A stretch of 64,000 nt of DNA, from NCBI GenBank assembly GCA_026874595.1, contig CM049306.1:3242019-3306018 (forward strand), written 5' to 3'. Of this stretch, positions 52,601 to 62,700 are shown piece after piece. Numbering within the stretch: position 1 is the stretch's first letter; each line of letters opens with the position of its first letter. A program made the translations under genes and the position numbers. The notes beneath the pieces are model-generated. The model saw only the letters and a list, made by a program, of their open reading frames with translations, did no database searches and had not been told where the DNA came from. The DNA is from Sipunculus nudus. Taxonomy: Eukaryota; Annelida; Sipuncula; Golfingiida; Sipunculidae.

Positions 52601-55600
52601 CCACAGTCATCAGGTCCAGCGGTCTGCTGACTTGCGTCACGGCCGCCAGGATCGGCAGTCTATTCGCTCCGTTCTTACCTTTAATCGTGAGTATCTATAG
52701 AACTAATATAAGGATGTGAATATATGTGTACAAGTCTATATAGTAGAAGCCTCCCCTATAACTGACAGGCGTCATATTATCAAGTCCCTCTCAGGATCCT
52801 GATATTATTATTAGGGCCCCGCTTTACACCGTGTCAGTCCGTCCATCCGACCTTCCGTCCTTCCGTCAGTGACACTTTCTGTCGCGCGCGATAACTCATT
52901 GACAAACTAATGCAGCTTTCCCAAATTCACAGGGATGATTGTTACCTATGAGGGCTCCAGACCTATTGAATTACAGACCTGTTGGAATTCAAATATGGCC
53001 GCCACAGCCAGATCGCTGATTTTCTTTCGCGCGCGATAACTCAACAACAACCTAATGCAGCTTTCCCAAATTCACAGAGATGATTGGTACCTATGAGGGC
53101 TCTAGACCTATTGAATTACAGACCTGTCGGAATTCCAATATGGCTGCCCAATCCGATCGCCGTTTTTCTTTCGCGCGGGATAACTCAACAACAACCCACA
53201 GCAGTTCCAAAATTCACACGAATGATTGGTACCTATGAGGGCTCTAGACCTATTGAATTACAGACCTGTCGAAATTCCAATATGGCTGCCAGAGCCCGAT
53301 CGCTGTTTTTCTTTCGCGCGTGATAACTCAACAGCAACCTACTGCGGCTTTCCCAAATTCACAGAGATGATTGGTACCTAAGAGGGCTCCAGACCTGTTA
53401 AATTACAGACCTGTTGGAATTCCAATATGGCTGCAACACCCAGATCGCTGAATTTCTTTCACGCGCAATAACTCAACAACAACCTACTGCAGCTTTCCCA
53501 TATTCACAGGAATGATTGGTACCTATGGGGGCTCCAGACATTGAATTACAGACATGTTGAAATTCAAATATGGCCGCCACAGCTTGCTCGTTGTTTTTCT
53601 TTCACGCGCCATAATTCAACAGCAACCCACTTCAGCTTTCCCAAATTCACAGAGATGATTGGTACCTAAGAGGGCTCCAGACCTGTTAACTTACAGACCT
53701 GTTGGAATTCCAATATGGCTGCCACACCCAGATCGCTGAATTTCTTTCGCGCGTAATAACTCAACAACAACCGACTGCAGCTTTTACCAAATTCACCGGG
53801 ATCTTTTGTGACTATTAGGGCTCCAGACCAATTGAATTACAGACTTGCTCAAAATCAAATATGGCAAACAAACTACATTCGGTGATTTTCTATTGCACAC
53901 ATTATTTCAGACATATCTTCTCTTATATCATTTGATCCAGTAGGATTTTTTCTCTCATGCATATGGATAAAAACCTGTTTTTGTTTGTTATTTTTTTTTC
54001 AAATTTAACTTAATTTTTTCACCCATATGTAAACTAGTCCAGCACTACCAGAAATGCGAGGCCCTCTGAGTACCATTGTCCGACCACATCTAGTTTTTTT
54101 TATATTTTTTGTATTGTATATTTGTTACACGTGACATGGTACGTGTTGTCAGTCAGATACACACACGAATTCATTGTGAGTGTAGTTAACCTCGCCTTTG
54201 AAGGCCTGCCTTCCTGAATGTCTATCTGTCTGTCTGTTTTTCTGTCTGTGTCACAGCCAGGTAGGTGATTAATATGCGGATTACAGATTCTCGTATACAC
54301 GAAGGGATCCCGATAAATTGTATCCCCGTTTCTCTTACATTTTCTTCGGGTTTTTTATTTTTAATTTAACGTCGTGTTCAGCCATGTGACAAAACAACTA
54401 GGTAGCTTAAGCCTTCTACATAACATATTATAAACTTTACCGAAAACGGTAAAAAAACACAAGATAACTTTGGAAAAAAAACAAACATTATTAACATGAC
54501 TTTCTTTGTGAATTGACGCACCTTTACACAGTGTCAACACTTACATAGCATTTCAAACTGACCATGTCAAGTAAAGAGTATTGCAATATCTGTGTATTGA
54601 CGTGTTCTACCTGTAGGGCGGCGTGTGGCCGGACATCATTTGCGGGACTCTGGCTCTGAGCGCGGGACTGCTGCTGCTGCTGCTTCCCGAGACTCTGCAC
54701 ATGACTCTACCGGGCACAGTCGAGGAGGCTGAACAACGGTATAATGACTACCGACTTAGGTAAGCTGTGACGTCATGTGGTGGTATAATGACTACCGACT
54801 TAGTTATGCTGTGACGTCATGTGGTGGTATAATGACTACCGGCTTAGGTAAGCTGTGACGTCATGTGACGGTAAAATGAATACCGACTTAGTTATGCTGT
54901 GACGTCATGTGGTGGTATAATGACTACCGTTTTAGGTAAGCTGTGACGTCATGTGGTGTTATAATGACTACCGACTTAGGTTAGCTGTGATGTCATGTGG
55001 TGGTATAATGACTACCGGCTTAGGTAAGCTGTGACGTCATGTGACGGTATAATGAATACCGACTTAGGTAAGCTGTGACGTCATGTGGTGGTATAATGAA
55101 TACCGCCTTAGGTAAGCTGTGACGTCATGTGGTGGTATAATGAATACCGCCTTAGGTAAGCTATGACGTCATTTAACGGTATAATGATTACCGACAAAGG
55201 TAAGCTGTAACGTCATGTGACGGTATAATGACTACCGACTTAGGTAAGCTGTGACGTCATGTGACGGTATAATGAATACCGCCTTAGGTAAGCTGTGACA
55301 TCATGTGGTGGTATAATGACTACCGAATTAGGTAAGCTGTGACGTCATGTGACGGTATAATGACTACCGACTTAGGTAAGCTGTGACGTCATGTGACGGT
55401 ATAATGACTACCGACTTAGGTAAGCTGTGACGTCATGTGACGGTATAATGATTACCGACTAAGGTAAGCTGTAACGTCATGTGACGGTAAAATGACTACC
55501 GACTCAGGTAAACCGTGATGCCATGTAACGGTAAAATAAATACCGACTCAGGTAAGCTGTGACGTCATGTAACGGTATAATGACTACCGACTCAGGTAAG

Positions 55601-57052
55601 CTGTGGGGTCATGTGACGGTATAATGACTATCAACTCAGGTAAGCTGTGATGTCATGTAACGGTAAAATGAATACCGACTCAGGTAAGCGGTGACGTCAT
55701 GTAACGGTATAATGACTACCGACTCAGGTAAGCTGTGGGGTCATGTGACGGTATAATGACTATCAACTCAGGTAAGCTGTGATGTCATGTAACGTTCTTA
55801 TAAGTTCAAAACTCCGTCATAATGAGCAAACCGAACAGCTAAGTTACATAAAATGCCATACTTATCAAACATGACTTTCACCAATCATCATTGCCAGTTA
55901 CAAGAACATCAATAAAAACCAATTTCCAAAATATGACAGTCAACGGAAAAGGATTAGTGAGATACGACACCAACAGGTGTCGTACACGAATGGTAGGATT
56001 GCTCATATGACTACACGTATAATGTTTAGCGACTCATGTAAGCTGTGACGTAATGTGACGGTATAATAACTACCGACTCAGGTAAGCTGTGAGGTCATGT
56101 AACAGTATAATAACTACATTCTTTGGAAAGTTATGATGTTATATGACGGTTCAATGAGTACTGACTCAGGTAAGCTGTGATGTCATGTAACGGCATAATG
56201 ATCACCGACTCAGGTAAGCTGTGACGTCATGTGACATACAAATGTCTGCGACTGAGATAAGCTGTGACTTCATGTAACAGTATAATAACTACCGACTGAG
56301 GTAAGTTGTGACGTCATATAATTGTATTATAAATGCCCGTTTAGATAAGCGTATAACGGTATAATAAATTGCCGCTAAGGTAGGTTTTTACGTCAAGTTA
56401 TGGTATAATAAATGCCCATTCAGTTAAGTTGTGACGTCATGTAATGGTATAATAAATGCCCGTTCAGGTAAGCTGTGACATCTTGTAATGGTATAATAAC
56501 TGCCGGTTCAGGTAACCTTCACGTCCTGTAATGGTATAATATCAGCCGGCTTAGGTAAGCTGTCATGTAAAGGGATAAAAACTGCCGGCTACGGAAAGCT
56601 GTCATGTAAAGGTATAATAAAAGCCTGTTCAGCTGTGACGTCATGTAATGGTTTAATAACCACCGGTTCTTGTAAGCTGTGACATCAGGTAAACTGTAAT
56701 TACTTCCAACTCAGGTAAGCTGCGACGTCATGTATAGATATTATGCCTACAAGCATGTAATGGAGCAAAGTTGAAACAACCCTTTAATATCAGCACGTTG
56801 CATCAATCTGTAATGTTAACATACTAACCTAAGCCATCTAAAATGAGGAATTAAATATTCTTCCCTGGTAAGTTTGGTAAAGTGAATCCTTGTATCAATT
56901 TTAATAAATTCCTTCCACTCAGTAATGTCTTCTCTATGTTTTATTGTTTTAATTCTTTCAGGGATATGTGTATGTGCTCAAGGCCGGACGTGAAAGACCC
57001 GACCGAGCTGGCCGAGGGCGTCATGTTCCTGAACGTCAAGGAAAAACAATGA
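42442..57052 (+). CDS. SLC22-family organic ion/solute transporter, complete, 10 exons
   Basis: Twelve-helix plasma-membrane transporter of the major facilitator superfamily. Coding exons: 42,442-42,861; 43,159-43,262; 47,150-47,304; 47,727-47,895; 49,650-49,779; 51,176-51,261; 51,848-52,062; 52,505-52,686; 54,617-54,759; 56,962-57,052. All introns are GT-AG and all phases join, giving 564 residues, a usual length for the family. Marks: a large extracellular loop after helix 1 (about 44-148) with Cys50, Cys85 and Cys122 and N-glycosylation sequons at Asn60, Asn95 and Asn110; SLVTEWDMVCD (136-146); DRWGRR (174-179), the facilitator signature; PES (286-288) after helix 6; KLGRRWG in the second half; YSVEVYPTVIR (453-463); PET (511-513) after helix 12. 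At the helix 11 position where cation transporters often have Asp, this protein has Arg475, so it may be closer to the carnitine or anion branches. The substrate cannot be read from sequence. The ATG matches the usual family start just ahead of helix 1. Confidence 0.95.
43159..43262 (+). CDS. SLC22 exon 2 (residues 141-174, Arg175 split)
   Basis: Acceptor gttgacag. Starts WDMVCD and covers helix 2. Ends in AG with donor GTACGT. Arg175 of the DRWGRR signature is split by intron 2. Confidence 0.93.
44608..44669. repeat. TA microsatellite
   Basis: About 60 bp of TA dinucleotides, directly left of the candidate LTR. Confidence 0.9.
44679..45433 (-). mobile_element. Candidate solo LTR (or TIR element), TG...CA ends
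   Basis: Bounded by TGTTACGGAACC on the left and GCACCTGTAACA on the right, near 45,433-45,442, giving a 6-bp inverted TGTTAC/GTAACA end. On the minus strand there is an AATAAA signal (gttttaagaataaattatag) and a TATA-like tatacaaagggg. It sits in AT microsatellite sequence, so a target duplication cannot be distinguished. A related AATAAA neighbourhood occurs at 57,378-58,025. No internal retrotransposon genes are present. Confidence 0.45.
45856..46194 (-). other. Possible antisense exon or exon relic in intron 2
   Basis: On the minus strand a frame of about 112 codons runs from an acceptor-like CATGTTTTAG, ending at 46,195, to a stop at 45,856. It begins ADVSLGLYRASVQWPFAVVL and contains a cysteine cluster, NPCVPCLHSCG. 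There is no in-frame ATG near the start and I do not recognise the family. It could be a last exon of a nested gene, an exon relic or chance. Confidence 0.2.
46638..46672. repeat. TA microsatellite
   Basis: About 35 bp of TA dinucleotides in intron 2. Confidence 0.85.
47150..47304 (+). CDS. SLC22 exon 3 (residues 176-226, Cys227 split)
   Basis: Acceptor ccttgtatag. It completes DRWGRR and encodes helices 3 and 4 (VLRILVVGAATFGIVLPF and ending at SICYTF). The donor is GTGAGT. Confidence 0.93.
47727..47895 (+). CDS. SLC22 exon 4 (residues 228-282, Trp283 split)
   Basis: Acceptor ctctttatag. It encodes LEIISDRWRSVIGN and helices 5 and 6. The donor is GTGAGT and Trp283 is split by intron 4. Confidence 0.93.
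48690..49617 (+). mobile_element. Family D Helentron-like element, copy D2 (SLC22 intron 4)
   Basis: The head is ctggggaaaaagtcggggat with a (CCG)n run at about 48,721-48,752. The tail is ggtctggggttactatggga, then CTAG at 49,614-49,617 followed by T, only 32 bp before exon 5. It lacks the D1 nested element and so gives the empty-site sequence tttactaggagga. It ends very close to the exon 5 acceptor region. Confidence 0.65.
49650..49779 (+). CDS. SLC22 exon 5 (residues 284-326)
   Basis: Acceptor cttgtttag. It encodes FIPESISWLVAKGHQEEADR and the intracellular loop. Ends at CAG|GTATTG in phase 0. Confidence 0.93.
49970..50179 (-). mobile_element. Family A mini-copy A3, inverted (SLC22 intron 5)
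   Basis: Read on the minus strand it starts TTTTAGCTCAGCTGACTG, ends AGTCAGCTGAGCG...CCCATGGTTCACTTG and is followed by T. Both family A ends are kept, but the total length is only 210 bp and the internal tandem units are gone. Confidence 0.65.
50575..51165 (+). repeat. 128-bp tandem array, about 4.6 copies (SLC22 intron 5)
   Basis: Unit starts (GATTGAGTATA) lie at 50,575, 50,703, 50,831, 50,959 and 51,087, an exact 128-bp spacing. The first four copies are nearly identical, suggesting recent expansion. The last, most diverged copy runs to about 12 bp before the exon 6 acceptor. Confidence 0.95.
51176..51261 (+). CDS. SLC22 exon 6 (residues 327-354, Trp355 split)
   Basis: Acceptor cctttgacag. 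It encodes DKQKTETRILDLVRTPGLRK and the start of helix 7. The donor is GTGAGT. Confidence 0.93.
51848..52062 (+). CDS. SLC22 exon 7 (residues 356-426, Glu427 split)
   Basis: Acceptor cactcgtcag. It encodes helices 7 to 9, including SKLGRRWGMA, the second facilitator repeat of the signature. The donor is GTAGGC; the choice among GGG positions is set by the phase of exon 8. Confidence 0.92.
52505..52686 (+). CDS. SLC22 exon 8 (residues 428-487)
   Basis: Acceptor tcctcttcag. It encodes helices 10 and 11, YSVEVYPTVIRSSGL and AARIGSLFAPF. Ends in phase 0 at donor GTGAGT. Confidence 0.93.
52812..54093 (+). mobile_element. Family E Helentron-like element, copy E2 (SLC22 intron 8)
   Basis: Starts TTAGGGCCCCGC and closes with the near-inverse GAGGCCCT at about 54,058, a taccattgtccgacca region and CTAG at 54,090-54,093. 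It contains about seven tandem units of about 144 bp with tttctttcgcgcgcgataac, cagctttcccaaattcac and ggaattccaatatggctgcc. E1 has only about three units, so the copies differ mainly in unit number. Confidence 0.75.
54617..54759 (+). CDS. SLC22 exon 9 (residues 488-534, Arg535 split)
   Basis: Acceptor ttctacctgtag. It encodes helix 12 with a leucine run, LPETL and EEAEQRYNDYRL. The donor is TTAG|GTAAGC. The last 22 coding bases (from 54,738) and the donor form the first unit of the 44-bp array that follows. Confidence 0.92.
54738..56745 (+). repeat. 44-bp minisatellite derived from the exon 9/intron 9 junction
   Basis: The unit is ggtataatgactaccgactt, then aggtaagctgtgacgtcatg and tgac: 44 bp (starts at 54,738, 54,782 and 54,826). 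About 24 regular units reach 55,795; a non-repeat gap follows to about 56,020, then diverged copies run to 56,745. Most units keep a donor-like AGGTAAGC, and about 19 keep the perfect CRE palindrome TGACGTCA. Two neighbouring blocks near 55,500 and 55,640 look like a larger duplication. Confidence 0.95.
56962..57052 (+). CDS. SLC22 exon 10 (residues 536-564, stop)
   Basis: Acceptor aattctttcag. It encodes the cytoplasmic tail, DMCMCSRPDVKDPTELAEGV and ending VKEKQ, then TGA. ATTAAA at 57,192-57,197 is a possible polyadenylation signal. Confidence 0.9.
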
Positions 57053-57377
57053 CAAAGATTACTGTAACGTTTAATTGGAAATGTTTCGAAAAACGGATCT
57101 AAGCAATTGATATTCTATTAAAAATGATATAGATGTGTAAATTCTCACCGACCAATATAATTTGACAAATATGCGGTTTGTATATATTCAAATTAAATGT
57201 ACGAGATTTTTCCTTTAACTCAGGTTTTTATCTTTCACTTGAAAGGAACACGTTCAATTATTATTATTTTGTAAAGTATTTCTCATTCTTTGTAGAATTT
57301 TGGTGGAAGATTCGCTCAAACATTTCCAAAAGTAGTATTCGATTTATTTAGACAGTAGATGATATTAGGCATGTTAT

Positions 57378-58025
57378 TGTAACGTAGCCGTGACGTAAAA
57401 GGTCAGAGGACAGACCGAAGTCAAAGTTCATAATGATCACTCAGAACTTGCTCCAATACCACACTATTAGAAGGAAATTAATAAAAGACTCAGGTAAACT
57501 TAAATTCTATTTATTAAAACAACAATTTATGATAACAACAACGATAGCAATTACAAATGATGAAGGATCGTTCCAAAATAAAGTATTTAAATACCAGTCA
57601 GATAATTTAAAGAAACCGCCAAGGATGACTCCCTAAAGATTACTAAAGAATTTAAATTCCGCCAGAAATATCGTAGAGCTGAACACAGAGTACCTCGAAT
57701 TAACTAAAGAAAGTTTATACAATATTTAGCTGACTGGTCATGGGATCTCGCTGCACTCAGTGAGAGGGTCAGACGCTGATCGCAGTTGTCTCGCTGCGAT
57801 GTATGCATGCGTTGGGTCGAGCTGTCTGGGCGATGTGCACACGATGAGCTGTCGAGACGATCTGACCAAGACACTGGCGAACACTCCCTCTTTATAGATG
57901 GTCTTGCGGAATCCCGTCTGGCGGGCGGAAGGCTGTTTAACCGACGGAAGCCAGTCTGACTGGCGGAAGCACGCTGACAGGTTCTGTCGGATACTTAACC
58001 GGTAATGTTTCACTTTCCACTCCCC
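57378..58025 (-). mobile_element. Candidate solo LTR on the minus strand
   Basis: Flanked by GTTAT on both sides (57,373-57,377 and 58,026-58,030). On the minus strand it has TATAAAGAGGGAG near 57,895 (promoter-like), a GC-rich leader, and AATAAATAG near 57,508, ending CGTTACA. The AATAAA neighbourhood (ttttaataaat) resembles that in the intron 2 element. The starting bases are not a classical TG, so this could instead be another element type. Confidence 0.4.
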
Positions 58026-58289
58026 GTTATATTATATCATCTATATGAAAAGCGTGCTATAGAAATTGGCCTGTTCGATTTATATACTGTGCAATACCCG
58101 GAAACAGAAAAGTAGCAAGCGAAAACCTGAACTTGAGTACTCTTGATAATGTAAGCGTTCCGGGATAACAAACACCACTGCACGGGAGCTGGTACAAAAA
58201 TAATTTACATGAAAAATGTACATGAATTTTATGTCCCTGCAATTAACACCTCAACGTGTTATATATATATATATATATTATATATATAT

Positions 58290-58323
<34 letters not shown>

Positions 58324-59756
58324 GAAAGAGAGAGAGAGAGAGAGAAGAGACATACATAAATAGATTGATAGATATAGATTTAATAAGGGTTACAATTTAC
58401 AAAGCCAAGGGTTTTTAAATGATACATCAATTTATTTCTAGGAAAGGAAATAAAGATTTATATATTTATTATTTTTTTGTCTTGTTTTGCTTATTAGTAT
58501 TATGAGGAAAGTTTCATCATATACAGGAGAATTCCAGGTGCGACCCTGAAATGTATAGTGAAATGTACAAGTAGACAGGAATGAGGCCACCTAATCCATG
58601 CACGCTGATAATAGAATATTTTCAACGATATCTTGATTCAGACAGTTTATTTATATAGTATGATGAATGTTAAACAATGATGATACATGATTTCTGAACA
58701 ATATCCATAAAATAATATAAAATAAAATAAAATTAAGCTTCAAACATATGCTAAAATAACAAAAGCTACTATATCTGGATGAATTTATAACATTCAGTGT
58801 TCCTATCTTTTCAAATATTCATTAGGCAAGGGTTCTCAAAATTAGAAGAATTAGAGAAAGGGGGTAAATACCAGTTCTAAACACATTTGTAATTTGTTGT
58901 ACATTTTTTTCTTATAATCGCCACCAACGAAGTGAGCAGGGGTTTTGTGATCAATCGGGTATATCTGCGTTCATGTGTGTGTGTGTGTGTGTTCAAACCA
59001 TTTCTCCGATGGTGGGAGTGTGTTTCGGTGAAATTTTGTTGAAGACTGAATAATGGGCTAAACTAATTGTTTCGTTATAATTAAAATGCGGATCTGGACC
59101 CAGCCAAATTCGCTAATGTATCAAATGTCCCCCCCCCAAAAAAAATATTAAATGGACCACTATTCCCGTACATTTAATTAAAATCAGGACAACTTAATGA
59201 CGTCTCATGGAGCTGAGAGATCCATCCGGGACATGATAGAAGCTGAAGACCCTCCTCCCCTCCTCTTCTTGCCGGGGCCTTGCTGATGCTTTGCTTGGTC
59301 GCTATCTGGTGGACTCGTTGACTCTAACATTTTCCTTTTAAAATTGTCGAATCGAGGTATAGCTGGTCCCAGCACACGACCCTGACCCCGGTGACGTCAC
59401 AGCCCGGCCTCTCATCAGCAAGAAATTTTGTACAAAACCATTGTCAATGGGCATTTTAATCGTTTTCACAACACCAAATTTCCAAACGTTCTTGATTTTC
59501 ATTGAGTTTTTGTGGAAAGATGGACAACAGGTATTTCGCTGTTTCCTTGTTGCAAATTATGTTTGAAATCATAGTTTTTAAATCAATTTCAGTATATCAA
59601 TGTTGGAACAATGTGGAGCATGGGTTTATTTATTGTTGGGTATCCCTGGATGTTGGCGGAGGTATATGGAGTCAATGCGTGCTTTCCGATGGCTAGTCCT
59701 TTCCTCGTCTGACCCTGTCAACCTTTGTTCCTTTGTTTTGAAAATCAGACGCCTGT
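58026..59756. other. No gene; TA and GA microsatellites
   Basis: TA tracts at 58,260-58,322 followed by a GA run to about 58,347, and a GT run near 58,976. No exon is recognised. An open frame at 59,502-59,696 leads into the large array but has no family features. Confidence 0.45.
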
Positions 59757-62700
59757 GACGATTATATACGACAGAAAAATAACAATCTGCCTTCACACAT
59801 GTATTATATACGACAGAAAAAAAACAATCTGCCTTCATACATGTATTATATACGACAGGAAAATAACAATCTGCCTTCATACATGTATTATATACGACAG
59901 GAAAATAACAATCTGCCTTCATACATGTATTATATACGACAGAAAAATAACAATCTGCCTTCATACATGTATTATATACGACAGAAAAATAACAATCTGC
60001 CTTCATACATGTATTATATACGACAGAAAAATAACAATCTGCCTTCATACATGTATTATATACGACAGAAAAATAACAATCTGCCTTCATACATGTATAT
60101 ATATACGACAGAAAAATAACAATCTGCCTTCATACATGTATTATACACGACAGGAAAATAACAATCTGCCTTCATACATGTATTATACACGACAGGAAAA
60201 TAACAATCTGCCTTCATACATGTATTATATACGACAGAAAAATAACAATCTGCCTTCATACATGTATTATATACGACAGAAAAATAACAATCTGCCTTCA
60301 TACATGTATTATATACGACAGAAAAATAACAATCTGCCTTCATACATGTATTATATACGACAGAAAAATAACAATCTGCCTTCATACATGTATTATATAC
60401 GACAGAAAAATAACAATCTGCCTTCATACATGTATTATATACGACAGAAAAATAACAATCTGCCTTCATACATGTATTATATACGACAGAAAAATAACAA
60501 TCTGCCTTCATACATGTGTTATATACGACAGAAAAATAACAATCTGCCTTCATACATGTATTATATACGACAGAAAAATAACAATCTGCCTTCATACATG
60601 TATTATATACGACAGAAAAATAACAATCTGCCTTCATACATGTATTATATACGACAGAAAAATAACAATCTGCCTTCATACATGTATTATATACGACAGA
60701 AAAATAACAATCTGCCTTCATACATGTGTTATATACGACAGAAATATAACAATCTGCCTCAACACATGTATTATATACGACAGAAAAGTAATAATCTGCC
60801 TTCATACATGTATTATATACGACAGAAATATAACAATCTGCCTCCACACATGTATTATATACGACAGAAAAATAATAATCTGCCTTCACACATGTATTAT
60901 ATACGACAGAAAAATAACAATCTGCCTTCATACATGTATTATATACGACAGAAAAATAATAATCTGCCTTCATACATGTATTATATACGACAGAAAAATA
61001 ACAATCTGCCTTCATACATGTATTATATACGACAGAAAAATAACAATCTGCCTTCATACATGTATTATATACGACAGAAAAATAACAATCTGCCTTCATA
61101 CATGTATTATATACGACAGAAAAATAACAATCTGCCTTCATACATGTATTATATACGACAGAAAAATAACAATCTGCCTTCATACATGTATTATACACGA
61201 CAGGAAAATTATAATCTGCCTTCACACATGTATTATACACGACAGGAAAATTATAATCTGCCTTCACACATGTATTATACACGACAGGAAAATTATAATC
61301 TGCCTTCACACATGTATTATATACGACAGGAAAATTATAATCTGCCTTCAGACATGTATTATACACGACAGGAAAATTATAATCTGCCTTCAGACATGTA
61401 TTATACACGACAGGAAAATTATAATCTGCTTTCACACATGTATTATATACGACAGGAAAATTATAATCTGCCTTCACACATGTATTGCATACGACAGGAA
61501 AATTATAATCTGCCTTCACACATGTATTGTATACGACAGGAAAATTATAATCTGCCTTCACACATGTATTATACACGACAGAAAAAATTATAATCTGCCT
61601 TCACACATGTATTATACACGACAGGAAAATTATTATCTGCCTTCACACATGTATTATACACGACAGGAAAATTATAATCTGCTTTCAGACATGTATTATA
61701 CACAACAGGAAAATTATAATCTGCCTTCAGACATGTATTATACACGAGAGGAAAATTATAATCTGCCTTCAGACATGTATTGTATACGACAGGAAAATTA
61801 TAATCTGCCTTCAGACATGTATTGTATACGACAGGAAAATTATAATCTGCCTTCAGACATGTATTGTACACGACAGGAAAATTATAATCTACCTTCACAC
61901 ATGTATTGTACACGACAGGAAAATTATAATCTGCCTTCACACATGTATTGTACAATACAGGAAAATTATAATCTGCCTACACACATGTATTATACACGAC
62001 AGGAAAATTATAATCTGCCTTCACACATGTATTATACACGAGAGGAAAATAATAATCTGCCTTCACACATGTATTATACACGACAGGAAAATAATAATCT
62101 GCCTTCACACATGTATTATACACGACAGGAAAATACTAATCTGCCTTCAGACATGTATTATACACGACAGGAAAATAATAATCTGCCTTCACACATGTAT
62201 TATACACGACAGGAAAATAATAATCTGCCTTCACACATGTATTATATACGACAGGAAAATAATAATCTGCCTCCACACATGTATTATATGCGACAGAAAA
62301 ATAACAATCTGCCTCCACACAAGTATTATATACGACAGAAAAATAACAATCTGCCTCCACACATGTATTATATACGACAGAATAATAACAATCTGCCTTC
62401 ATACATGTATTATATACGACAGAAAAATAATAATCTGCCTTCACACACGTATTATATACGACAGAAAAAAAATAATCTGCCTTCACACATGTATTATATA
62501 CGACAGAAAAATAACAATCTGCCTTCATACATGTATTATATACGACAGAAAAATAACAATCTGCCTTCATACATGTATAATATACGACAGAAAAATAACA
62601 ATCTGCCTCCACACATGTATTATATACGACAGAAAAATAATAATCTGCCTTCACACATGTGTTATATACGACAGAAATATAACAATCTGCCTCCACACAT

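Noticed and set aside
54761-54763. Reading exon 9 through to the TAA as the real C-terminus
   Set aside because: Splicing at TTAG|GTAAGC to 56,962 keeps phase and adds a plausible cytoplasmic tail of usual family length, so a ten-exon gene is preferred.
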